From Verrucomicrobiota bacterium (GTDB lineage Bacteria; Verrucomicrobiota; Verrucomicrobiia; Opitutales; Opitutaceae), in assembly GCA_023457035.1 (NCBI GenBank), contig JAEWNN010000112.1, forward strand, positions 1 through 16,241: DNA of 16,241 nucleotides. Direction: 5' to 3'. The translations under genes and the position numbers were made by a program. Under the pieces are notes generated by a model. It was not told the origin of the DNA. It did not search any database and was given only the letters and a program-made list of their open reading frames with translations. Positions 1 through 6,826 of this stretch are shown in pieces; within the stretch, counting starts at the first letter, position 1, and every line of letters starts with the position of its first letter.

Positions 1-388
1 GCGCCGGAGCCATGGGCGCCGCCGCCGCGGCGGCGGCGCAGCGCGGGGCGACCCGGTCGAGCGCGGCCGCCAGCCGGCGCGGGTTGATCGGCTTGAGCAG
101 GTAGTCGAGCGCATTCACCTCGAAGGCGCGCACCGCGTAGGCGTTGTATGCCGTGGTGAAGATCACCTGCGGGTGCGGCGGTGCGAGCGACTCCAGCAGG
201 TCGAAACCGTTCTGCTCCGGCATCTCGATGTCGAGAAAAACGAGGTCGGGCCGCAGTCGCTCGATCAACTCGCACGCCTCCGCCGCGCTCTCGGCCTCGC
301 CGACCAGCCGCACGGAAGGGCAGCCGCCCAACAGGCGGGCCAGTTCGATGCGCGCCGGGTGCTCGTCGTCGACAATGATGGCTTTCAT
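1..388 (-). CDS. LytTR-style response regulator, receiver domain (C-terminus outside window)
   Basis: The first 129 residues of a response regulator can be read. They form a near-complete receiver domain: acidic pair D7-D8 after MKAIIV, phospho-acceptor D53 in FLDIEMPE, the T78-T79 switch region in IFTTAYNAYA, and K99 in DYLLKPI. The wording YNAYAVRAFEVNALDYLLKPI-like at residues 81-101 is characteristic of AlgR/LytR/VirR-type regulators, whose output is normally a LytTR DNA-binding domain. That domain would lie left of base 1 and is not seen, so the output is inferred. An Ala-rich linker starts near residue 117. Its ATG overlaps the stop of the upstream histidine kinase gene as ATGA (385-388), which strongly implies that the two form a cognate, co-translated pair. 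Likely role: transcription factor phosphorylated by the neighbouring LytS-type kinase. Confidence 0.93.
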   Translation of the reverse strand, partial: MKAIIVDDEHPARIELARLLGGCPSVRLVGEAESAAEACELIERLRPDLVFLDIEMPEQNGFDLLESLAPPHPQVIFTTAYNAYAVRAFEVNALDYLLKPINPRRLAAALDRVAPRCAAAAAAAPMAPA

Positions 389-1521
389 GAGTTGGATACT
401 GCCGGCTTGGTCGGTTCGACGGGGATCGTCGCCTCGGCGACGACCAGGTCGGCGGCGGCCTGCGTGAGCGTCACCACCGCGGCCGGTCCGTAGAGATGCC
501 GGAGCCGCGCACGGACGTTGGCCAGCCCCAGCCCGGTCGACTCGCTCGTGGTGCGTAGTTGACCGGCATTCACAACGCGCAACTGCAGCACGCCGGCGCG
601 CCGCGCCACCGCGTAGGCCACCTCGCCGCCCTCGCGTCGCCCGCCCACGCCGAACTTGACCGCATTCTCGACCAGCGTCTGCAGGACAAACGGCGGCAGC
701 TGCACATCGCGGGCGGCGGCGTCGACGCTGGCCCGCACGCGCAGGCGCCGCTCGAAACGCAGCTGCTCCAGCGCCAGGTAGCTCGCCACGGTCTCCAACT
801 CCTCGGCCACGCTCACGGTCGTGCGATCGCCCAGCGTGAGCGAGGCGCGCAGCAACTCGGCCAGCAGCGTCACCGCCTCGCGGGGACGTTCGAGCTCGCC
901 CGGGATCATCGAACGCAGGGTGTTGAGGCTGTTGAAGAGGAAGTGCGGGTTGACCTGGGCCTTGAGGGTGCGCAGCTCCGCCTCCTTCACTGCCGTCTCC
1001 AGCCGCAGCCGCTCGATCTGGCCCTCCCGATAGCCCCGGTAATAGCAGCAACCGAAATAGGACACGTTCCAAACGGAGATCAGCGCGAAGAAAAAGCCGA
1101 CCCCGCCGAGAAGATCCGCGCCGGTCATCACCTCGCCATCCTCGCCGAGCGACTCCGGACCGAAGACCAGGGCCAGCACGAGCAACGTGGCCACCATGCC
1201 CGTCGCCGCCGCGACATTCACCGGGAACAGCGCGCCGACGACCGGCCACCACGACTTCGCTCGCGCCCGCACCGCAAGGATCAGCACCCGCAGCAGATGG
1301 GTGAAGCCACCCCCGGTCAGCACAACCGCCAGATTGCTCGCCCAGACCTCCGCGTCGGACTCCTTGCGGTTGGCATCGGCAAGACTGCTGGAGAGCAGGA
1401 AGGCCGCGAGCAGGCCCCAGAAGGAGACCTGCCCCAGCCAATAGCTGCGCGTACCCAGCCAGCGGCACCACCACGGGTAACGCGCTGCCGACGCCGGAAG
1501 GATATGCTCAGTCGACGGCAT
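385..1521 (-). CDS. LytS-type membrane histidine kinase
   Basis: The product is 378 residues. The N-terminal half is hydrophobic, with about four possible membrane segments near residues 28-48, 66-86, 93-120 and 138-158. A short coiled coil (about 164-186) leads into a His_kinase domain of the LytS/YehU/AgrC-like group. The phospho-acceptor is H193 in QVNPHFLFNSLN. The HATPase follows, with N286 in LVENAVKFG and the G-box STGLGLANVR at 328-337. There is no extracellular domain of note, so the signal is probably sensed within or close to the membrane, as in peptide-sensing HPK10 kinases; that is inference. The open frame extends far upstream, but ATG at 1521 begins a sensible protein, and the upstream extension would overwrite the small gene and the YcaO-like gene. 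The stop overlaps the next gene's start by 4 bp. Confidence 0.9.
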   Translation of the reverse strand: MPSTEHILPASAARYPWWCRWLGTRSYWLGQVSFWGLLAAFLLSSSLADANRKESDAEVWASNLAVVLTGGGFTHLLRVLILAVRARAKSWWPVVGALFPVNVAAATGMVATLLVLALVFGPESLGEDGEVMTGADLLGGVGFFFALISVWNVSYFGCCYYRGYREGQIERLRLETAVKEAELRTLKAQVNPHFLFNSLNTLRSMIPGELERPREAVTLLAELLRASLTLGDRTTVSVAEELETVASYLALEQLRFERRLRVRASVDAAARDVQLPPFVLQTLVENAVKFGVGGRREGGEVAYAVARRAGVLQLRVVNAGQLRTTSESTGLGLANVRARLRHLYGPAAVVTLTQAAADLVVAEATIPVEPTKPAVSNS

Positions 1522-1526
1522 GGGCG

Positions 1527-1709
1527 TCAGTCGTCGCGGCGAGGTCCCGCCGCGGCGGCGGAGCCGCACATCTCCGCGCGAAGCGACCTGGCGACGCTCC
1601 AGACCACGGCGACAAGAACGCCCCCGGCCAGCCCGGCGGCAGCGCCGAGTGCCCCTGCTAGGACGATCCAGGCCAGAACGGTCGGAGGGATTTCCATCGC
1701 GACCGGCAT
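1527..1709 (-). CDS. possible small membrane protein
   Basis: A possible 60-residue protein (56 if the ATG at 1697 is used) with one strongly hydrophobic stretch at about residues 10-38 (ALGAAAGLAGGVLVAVVW and flanks), followed by a basic and then polar tail ending RRDD. It lies 5 bp upstream of the kinase start on the same strand, which fits a member of the same transcript. I do not recognise a family. Neither start has a clear Shine-Dalgarno sequence. In GC-rich DNA short open frames arise by chance, so this is a candidate, not a certainty. The 236 bp between it and the YcaO-like stop (1710-1945) holds nothing else that I can call. Its own frame stays open upstream to 1883, but those residues are Arg/Gly-rich and look non-coding. 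Confidence 0.4.
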   Translation of the reverse strand: MPVAMEIPPTVLAWIVLAGALGAAAGLAGGVLVAVVWSVARSLRAEMCGSAAAAGPRRDD

Positions 1710-1945
1710 ACCCAAGCCGGCCGCACATTGCAGCCCCCGCCCAACGGACGGTCGGAAGTCGCGACAAACGGTCCGCCGCGGTCCTCCCGCGGCCATTCGC
1801 CGCCGGCACCCGCCACCGCGGCGCACACAGCGTCGGTCCACGCCCCTGCGCCCACCCCGGACAGGGAGGGGGCCCCGCCGCACGGAAGCGGGAGCTCGCC
1901 CCGCAGTTCGAGCCCCCCGGAGCGATCAGCGCGTCCCCCAAGTTG

Positions 1946-2827
1946 TCACCAGAAAAAGAAGTCCGCGCCGGGCTCGAGATGCTCGTCGGTCGGCATGCGG
2001 GCGCAGCAACGCCACACCGTCGCCCACCGGGCCCACGGGCCGGGGATCTCGCCGTCGAAGAGCGTGCGAAACGGCAGCGCCGGCCTGGAGGGTTTGGCCA
2101 ACAAGCGCCGGCAGAACTGCTCCGCCCCCTCCTCGCCGGCGAAATGCAGCAGCCGCCGTTCGAGGAAGTTCGCCGGCGCCGCCAGCCCCCCCTTCGCGCG
2201 GTAGGTGGCGAGCACGTGTTCGGCCCGCGCCAACTCGATCGCCGCCTGGTCCAACGCGGCCGCAAGCCGCGGGCCGTAGGCATGACCATAGGCATAACCG
2301 GCACGGCTCCGGCGAAACAGCACCACCACCTCGCCGGGCCCGGCGTCGTGGTGGAGCCGGAGCGCCTCCAGCCCGGGGTGGGGAGCGTCGAGCAACTCGG
2401 CCGGCAGCCGGCCATCCCACCAGGAGACCAACGTATGGTGCTTGATCGCCGCCGCGCGCGCCAGCGCCTGCGCGGGGCGGCGGAACAGGCCGGGAGAGGC
2501 CGCCATCCCGCTGGAGCTGCCGTCGTCGTGGAACCCGAAGCGCCCCGCCGCGGGGCTGTCGGAAACGGCCAGATACGCCCACCGGGCCAGCGCCGCCGCG
2601 ATCGCCGCGCGACTAGCGGCGATCGCCGAGCGGGCGATGGCGGTGCCGTCGGCCGGGCCGTAGAGCGAAGGTCCCGCGCCGGCCGGGGCCAACTCCCCCC
2701 GCAGGAAGGCGTTGGCCAGCCAGTGGCGCCGCTCCTGCACCGCGAACTCGGCGAGGTCCGTCCGGGCGATCGGGCCGCCGCGGCCGGTGTAGACGCCGCC
2801 GAAGCGCAGGGCCGCGAGCGAGACCAT
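1946..2827 (-). CDS. YcaO-like protein with degenerate ATP-binding motifs
   Basis: The product is 293 residues and soluble. Three segments in order resemble YcaO (the ATP-dependent peptide-backbone cyclodehydratase family). Residues 62-86 recall the ALGEALERY helix. Residues 104-143 carry SSSGMAA followed by a helix and WWDGRLPA, close to the family's SNGLAAG...E..ERDA..WW..LP. Residues 168-206 (VVLFRRSRAGYAYGHAYG...) recall the GAGA..DP..A..RALTE segment. The acidic residues of the first two motifs are missing: EALERY reads AALARW (78-83), and the E..ER position reads ALARAAAIKH (121-130). ATP-dependent chemistry therefore looks doubtful, and the protein may bind rather than modify a peptide. 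It starts 18 bp after the repeat-peptide gene on the same strand, which suggests that the peptide is its partner. The YcaO assignment rests on pattern resemblance only; a wholly different family is possible. Confidence 0.55.
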   Translation of the reverse strand: MVSLAALRFGGVYTGRGGPIARTDLAEFAVQERRHWLANAFLRGELAPAGAGPSLYGPADGTAIARSAIAASRAAIAAALARWAYLAVSDSPAAGRFGFHDDGSSSGMAASPGLFRRPAQALARAAAIKHHTLVSWWDGRLPAELLDAPHPGLEALRLHHDAGPGEVVVLFRRSRAGYAYGHAYGPRLAAALDQAAIELARAEHVLATYRAKGGLAAPANFLERRLLHFAGEEGAEQFCRRLLAKPSRPALPFRTLFDGEIPGPWARWATVWRCCARMPTDEHLEPGADFFFW

Positions 2828-2845
2828 GGATGGCGGATCCGGGTA

Positions 2846-3124
2846 TCAGGCCACTAGGTCGCCGGATGGCACCCCGGCCTTGATGATGATGCGGCCACCC
2901 GGGCGCGGGGGCACCCCCGGGGGCTGCTCCCACGCGAGCGCGTCCGGCCTCGCCTCGTCCCCGGCCTTGATGATGATGCGACCGCCCGGCCGGGGCGGGA
3001 CGCCCGGCGGCTGTTCCCACGCAACCGGGGCGGAGGGGGCCGGCACCGCCGGCGTATCCACGGTACAAAGCGCCGCGACGGCGCCGAGGCCGCCGAGCAG
3101 GACGAGCAGTGTGGTCTTTGTCAT
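2846..3124 (-). CDS. secreted repeat peptide, candidate signal or RiPP-like precursor
   Basis: The product is 92 residues. Residues 1-20 look like a Sec signal peptide: K3, then a hydrophobic core TTLLVLLGGLGAVAAL. C20 follows L19, so the site is not a good lipobox. A Pro/Ala-rich spacer (21-34) precedes two 21-residue repeats at 35-55 and 64-84. Each reads AWEQPPGVPPRPGG then RIIIKAG, and they are separated by DEARPDAL. The tail is VPSGDLVA. The repeats have no Cys, Ser or Thr. The arrangement (leader, repeats, short linkers) is like multi-copy pheromone or RiPP precursors; that is analogy, and I know no matching family. It is the first gene of the minus-strand cassette and lies 62 bp from a divergent sensor kinase. 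The start at 3124 is chosen because it opens directly into the signal peptide; no clear Shine-Dalgarno is seen. Confidence 0.7.
   Translation of the reverse strand: MTKTTLLVLLGGLGAVAALCTVDTPAVPAPSAPVAWEQPPGVPPRPGGRIIIKAGDEARPDALAWEQPPGVPPRPGGRIIIKAGVPSGDLVA
2873..2935 (-). repeat. 63-bp in-frame tandem repeat, copy 2 of the peptide gene
   Basis: Encodes residues 64-84 of the secreted peptide. It matches the copy at 2960-3022 at 54 of 63 bases; the period is 87 bp. All nine differences fall in third codon positions and are silent. Confidence 0.95.
2960..3022 (-). repeat. 63-bp in-frame tandem repeat, copy 1 of the peptide gene
   Basis: Encodes residues 35-55 of the secreted peptide, identical in protein sequence to the second copy. 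A 24-bp linker encoding DEARPDAL lies between the copies and is not itself repeated. Confidence 0.95.
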
Positions 3125-3186
3125 GGCACGACGAGAAATCGGTTGCCGCCGGCGTGCTGCCGACTGATCGTTCCGCCCCTTTCACG
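3125..3186. promoter_or_regulatory. divergent intergenic region between peptide cassette and hybrid kinase
   Basis: These 62 bp separate two outward-facing genes, so both upstream promoters and any shared operator should lie here or just inside the genes. I see no convincing -35/-10 pair on either strand. The best forward match is TTGCCG followed 17 bp later by GATCGT, which is weak. The call rests on gene arrangement only. Confidence 0.4.
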
Positions 3187-6100
3187 ATGCACGGCCCCAC
3201 ATGGATTCGGGTGGTTTTGTGGCTGGTTCTCCTGGGTGCCCGGGGCGTCGCGTCGGTGCCGTTCACGCCCCTAGCGGAGCCGCTCGCGCTGCCGGAGAGC
3301 ATGCGGGGCAAGGCCGTCTGGGCGCTGCTCCGCCTCGCCGACGGCCGCCTGGCCGCTGGTTTCGAGGGCGGCATCGCCCTCGGCGTGCCCCATGGGGACT
3401 GGACGATTGTCGCCACGCCCCACGGCAGCCCGGTGCAGGCGATCGTCGCCGCCCACAGCCGCATTCTCGCAGCCGGCGGAGGGTGTGCCGGGTTCGTCGA
3501 ACGAGGTGGGTTCGAGCCGATCGCCGGTCTGCACGCACCGATCACCGAAGCGCTGGAGGTCCCCGAAGGCTGGCTCGTCGCCGGCCCGACCGGGCTTTGG
3601 TTGGTCACCCCGCAGGCAACGGCCCGCTTGATCGAGTCCTCCGCCACCGGCGGCCATCCCACCCTCGCCCTCTGGCGTGGGGAGGCCCTCGCACTCTGGG
3701 CCAACCAGCCCCCCGGGCGCTGGGCGGACGGCCGCTTGGTCGAGTTCGCCGCGCCGGCCCCGGCCGCACTCCTCCCGGTCCGGCAACTACGGGACGCCCT
3801 CTGGTTCACCGCTTCGGGCGTCATCGCTCCGGACGGACGAACCCTCCTGCCCGCCTCGGTGTCGGCCTCGCTCCTCGACGAAGCCGGACTGACTGGAGTC
3901 GCCCACGAACACGACCGGGTGCTCTGCGCGACCTATTGGCAAGGGCTCCTCGCCTACCGCGCCGGAGCCGCGACCCCCGAATGGCAGTGGAGCGGCTTGG
4001 GCTCCTGCTACACGCTCACCCGCGACGGAACCTCCTTGCTGGTCGGCAGCACCCAGGGCGGCTTCGCCCTCGCCGACCCCGCCCAGGTCCGCATCGCGCG
4101 CTTCGAGGAAGCCGACATCCTCCACCTCCAGGCCGAACCCGGCGGCGCCCGCGTCGTCACCCTGCGCGGGATGGTCGATTGCGGCGACATCGCCCCCACG
4201 GTCCCCGACAGCCTCTGGCCCGCGGTGGCGGGCCTGCGCGCGACCAACAACACCGTCGAACTTCACGGCCGCTCCGTGCAACTGCCGACCCGCTATCTCA
4301 ACGGTCTCGCCGCCTGCGGCGAGAGCATTGCGGTCGCGTTCGGAAACACCGTCCTCATCTCCGGCGGGGCGGTCCCGGTCGTCAGCGAGCTCTCGAGCGG
4401 GATCACCTCCCTGGCCAACGACCCCCTCGCCTTCTTCGTCGGCACCCATGCCGACGGCATCCAAACCTTCGACACTGAGGGCCGCTGGCTCGCGCAACTC
4501 GGCACCGGCCGCGCCAAGGCCCGGCAGCTCGCGCCCAACCGGCTCTGCCTGCTGTTCTGGGAGGGCGAGGTCCGCGACTCCGCCACCGGCCCGGTAGGCC
4601 GCCTCCCCTTCGGCAATCCGCGCGACGCCGCGCTCGTCGAGGTCGCGCGCCCCGACGGCTCCCGCCTCGCCGGCCAGCTCGCGGTGCTCGCCACCCGCGC
4701 CGACGGCCCGCCCGTGCTCGGCTGCCTCGCCGACGGCGCCTGGACCGCCCTCGAGGTACCCGGCCTCGCCACGATCGACGCCGAAACCCTGTCGGCGGAC
4801 TCCGGGCATCTCTACATCGGCGGGCGCCACGGCGTGCTCGAGATCAGGATGCCGCTGCGGTTCGCGACGCCCCCCGCCCCGACCTGGCACTGGGCCGGGG
4901 CCGGCCGGGGCCTCCGCCACGCCCTGCCCCTCCGCAACAACGGTCAGGTGGTGCTCGTGCCCGGCCGCTGGGAGGCCCCGGCCACGACGCCGACCAGCTA
5001 TCGGGTGCGCCTCCCGAACGGCGCCTGGTCCGAGGCCCACCTGGGCGTGCCCCTGACCATCCCCGTCAACTGGGGACGCAACCACCTCGCACTCGTCGCC
5101 GAACGCCACGGACTCGCGACCCGGCGCGAGCTCACCGTGGATCGCCCCTACCCGCTGCCGCTGCGGCCCTGGGCCCTCGTCCTTGAGTTCCTGCTGCTCG
5201 CCGCCGCCGTGTGGTGGTTCACCCGCCTGCGCACCCGGCATCTGCTCCGGCAGAAACGCGCCCTCGAGGCCGCGGTCGAGCAACGCACCGCGCAGCTCCG
5301 CAAGGCCAACGCCGCCAAGGAGGAGTTCCTCGCCAGCGTCAGCCATGAGATCCGTAACCCGCTCAACGGCGTCGTCGGCATCTGCGCCATCCTCCAGGAC
5401 TCCGAGCTCGGCCCGCGCGAGCGCAACTTCGTCCGGGTCCTCTCCGGTTGCGCCGAGCAGCTGCGCTCCATGCTCGACGACGTATTGGACTTCTCCCTCA
5501 TCGACCGCGGCGCAACGGCGCTCCACCCCGTCCCGTTCGAGGCCTGCGCGCTGGTCGAGGAGGCCGTGCGCGTGATGGACCCGCGGCTGGATTCTTGCGC
5601 CCTGCAACTGCCCGAGACCCCGCAATGGCTCGAGGGCGACACCGGCAAGATCCGGCAGATCGTCTGCAACCTCGTCTCCAACGCGCTCAAATACGGCCGG
5701 CCGCGCGAGGCCGGGATCGCGCTCCGGCTCACCCCCGAGCCCGGGGACCGGTTCCGGCTGCGCCTCGCCGTCCACAACGCCGGCCCGACCATCCCCGCCG
5801 CCGACCTGCCCCGCCTCTTCGAGTCGTTCCGCCGCGGCACCGGCACCGAAGGCACCCCCGGCTTCGGTCTCGGCCTGGCCGTCTGCCGCCGGCTCGCCGA
5901 GCGCATGGGCGGCCGCATGACGGCCGCCAGCCGCGACGGCACCACCGAGTTCGCCCTCGAGTTGGCGCTGCCGGCCAGCGCCGCGCCGGCCCGCGACACG
6001 GGGCCGGTCGCCGTCGTCTCGCGCGCGCTCGCCATCGAGGACGAGGACTACAACCGGCTCGCCCTCGGCCACGCCCTGCGCTCGCTCGGCTACGAGGTCG

Positions 6101-6726
6101 ACTGGGCGACCGACGGCGCCTCCGCGCTCCAGCTCGCCCGCCGCCAGCCCTACGACCTCGTGCTCACCGACTGGAGGCTGCCCGACATCAACGGCGACGA
6201 ACTGTGCCGCCAACTGCTCGCGGTGCTCCCGCCGCCGCGCCCGCCCATCGTCGCCGTCACCGCCTACTCCTCGGCCGAGAAACTCGCCGCCGCCCGCGCC
6301 GCCGGCATGGCCGGGTTCGTCACCAAGCCGGTCACGCGCGAAAAACTCGCGCAGGTGATCCACGAGCTCGATACCGGGCCGCGGCCGCGCCCCTCGCTCG
6401 ATCTCGCCCCCGCCCGGGACCTGCCCCCGGCCCTGGCCATGCTGGGCGAACTGGCGCCCACCCTCACCCGGCTGGCCGCCGACCTGGGCACGGGCTGGCA
6501 GCAGGCCGAGGCGCAGGCCCGCCTGCGCGATCCCCGCACCGGCCGGGCCGCCCACGCCCTCCGTTCCCTGCTCCTGCTCGCCGGCGAGGACGACCTCGCC
6601 GAGCAACTCGGCCTGCTCGAGAGCGCCGCCGAAGCCGCGGACTGGGACTCCGTCGAGAAGCTGCTCCCGTTCCTCGCCGCCGAAGTCCTCGCCGTCCGCG
6701 AGCGCTTGGCCTCCGACCGGCCCTGA
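3187..6726 (+). CDS. propeller-type hybrid sensor histidine kinase with receiver and Hpt-like domain
   Basis: The product is 1179 residues. A signal peptide (1-23, ending GARGVAS) exports a large sensor of about 630 residues. Its repeated short beta-rich blocks and a Y_Y_Y-like end (about 590-655) resemble two-component propeller sensors. One membrane span lies at about 662-680, then a coiled coil. HisKA has H720 in SVSHEIRNPLN. The HATPase has N828 and N832 in NLVSNALKYG and the G-box GFGLGLAV. The receiver has E951-D952, phospho-acceptor D995 in LTDWRLPD, and K1047 in FVTKPV. The C-terminal segment (about 1065-1179) has H1123 in AHALRS, which fits an Hpt domain. No DNA-binding domain is present, so it must pass phosphate to an unseen regulator or act by other means. 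I chose ATG 3187 over an in-frame ATG at 3109, because 3187 opens into the signal peptide and 3109 would run into the opposing peptide gene. The ligand is unknown. Confidence 0.88.
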   Translation: MHGPTWIRVVLWLVLLGARGVASVPFTPLAEPLALPESMRGKAVWALLRLADGRLAAGFEGGIALGVPHGDWTIVATPHGSPVQAIVAAHSRILAAGGGCAGFVERGGFEPIAGLHAPITEALEVPEGWLVAGPTGLWLVTPQATARLIESSATGGHPTLALWRGEALALWANQPPGRWADGRLVEFAAPAPAALLPVRQLRDALWFTASGVIAPDGRTLLPASVSASLLDEAGLTGVAHEHDRVLCATYWQGLLAYRAGAATPEWQWSGLGSCYTLTRDGTSLLVGSTQGGFALADPAQVRIARFEEADILHLQAEPGGARVVTLRGMVDCGDIAPTVPDSLWPAVAGLRATNNTVELHGRSVQLPTRYLNGLAACGESIAVAFGNTVLISGGAVPVVSELSSGITSLANDPLAFFVGTHADGIQTFDTEGRWLAQLGTGRAKARQLAPNRLCLLFWEGEVRDSATGPVGRLPFGNPRDAALVEVARPDGSRLAGQLAVLATRADGPPVLGCLADGAWTALEVPGLATIDAETLSADSGHLYIGGRHGVLEIRMPLRFATPPAPTWHWAGAGRGLRHALPLRNNGQVVLVPGRWEAPATTPTSYRVRLPNGAWSEAHLGVPLTIPVNWGRNHLALVAERHGLATRRELTVDRPYPLPLRPWALVLEFLLLAAAVWWFTRLRTRHLLRQKRALEAAVEQRTAQLRKANAAKEEFLASVSHEIRNPLNGVVGICAILQDSELGPRERNFVRVLSGCAEQLRSMLDDVLDFSLIDRGATALHPVPFEACALVEEAVRVMDPRLDSCALQLPETPQWLEGDTGKIRQIVCNLVSNALKYGRPREAGIALRLTPEPGDRFRLRLAVHNAGPTIPAADLPRLFESFRRGTGTEGTPGFGLGLAVCRRLAERMGGRMTAASRDGTTEFALELALPASAAPARDTGPVAVVSRALAIEDEDYNRLALGHALRSLGYEVDWATDGASALQLARRQPYDLVLTDWRLPDINGDELCRQLLAVLPPPRPPIVAVTAYSSAEKLAAARAAGMAGFVTKPVTREKLAQVIHELDTGPRPRPSLDLAPARDLPPALAMLGELAPTLTRLAADLGTGWQQAEAQARLRDPRTGRAAHALRSLLLLAGEDDLAEQLGLLESAAEAADWDSVEKLLPFLAAEVLAVRERLASDRP

Positions 6727-6826
6727 CCCTTGTCCGCCCGACAAACGCGCCCCGCCGCCAACCCCACTTCTCGCTTCCGTTTCGGCTCCGGCCCACTAGC
6801 TTGCGAACGCCAATCCGCCCCACCCC

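Noticed and set aside
385..2415. Reading the sensor kinase as a 676-residue protein
   Set aside because: The extra 298 N-terminal residues overlap the better-supported YcaO-like gene in another frame and look non-coding; the kinase begins naturally at 1521.
559..2445. 628-residue open frame on the plus strand
   Set aside because: It lies opposite the kinase and YcaO-like genes; the translation is His/Arg/Pro-rich with no recognisable motif.
3109..3186. Earlier ATG for the hybrid kinase at 3109
   Set aside because: It would overlap the start of the divergent peptide gene and put 26 residues in front of a clear signal peptide.
3787..6744. 985-residue open frame on the minus strand, opposite the hybrid kinase
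   Set aside because: Its translation is Gly/Glu/Arg-rich with no domain, and it mirrors a well-supported gene; long antisense frames are expected at this GC content.
6727..6826. Promoter or terminator between the hybrid kinase and hprK
   Set aside because: Only a 5-bp TTGTC/GACAA inverted repeat was seen, with no T run and no good -35/-10 pair.
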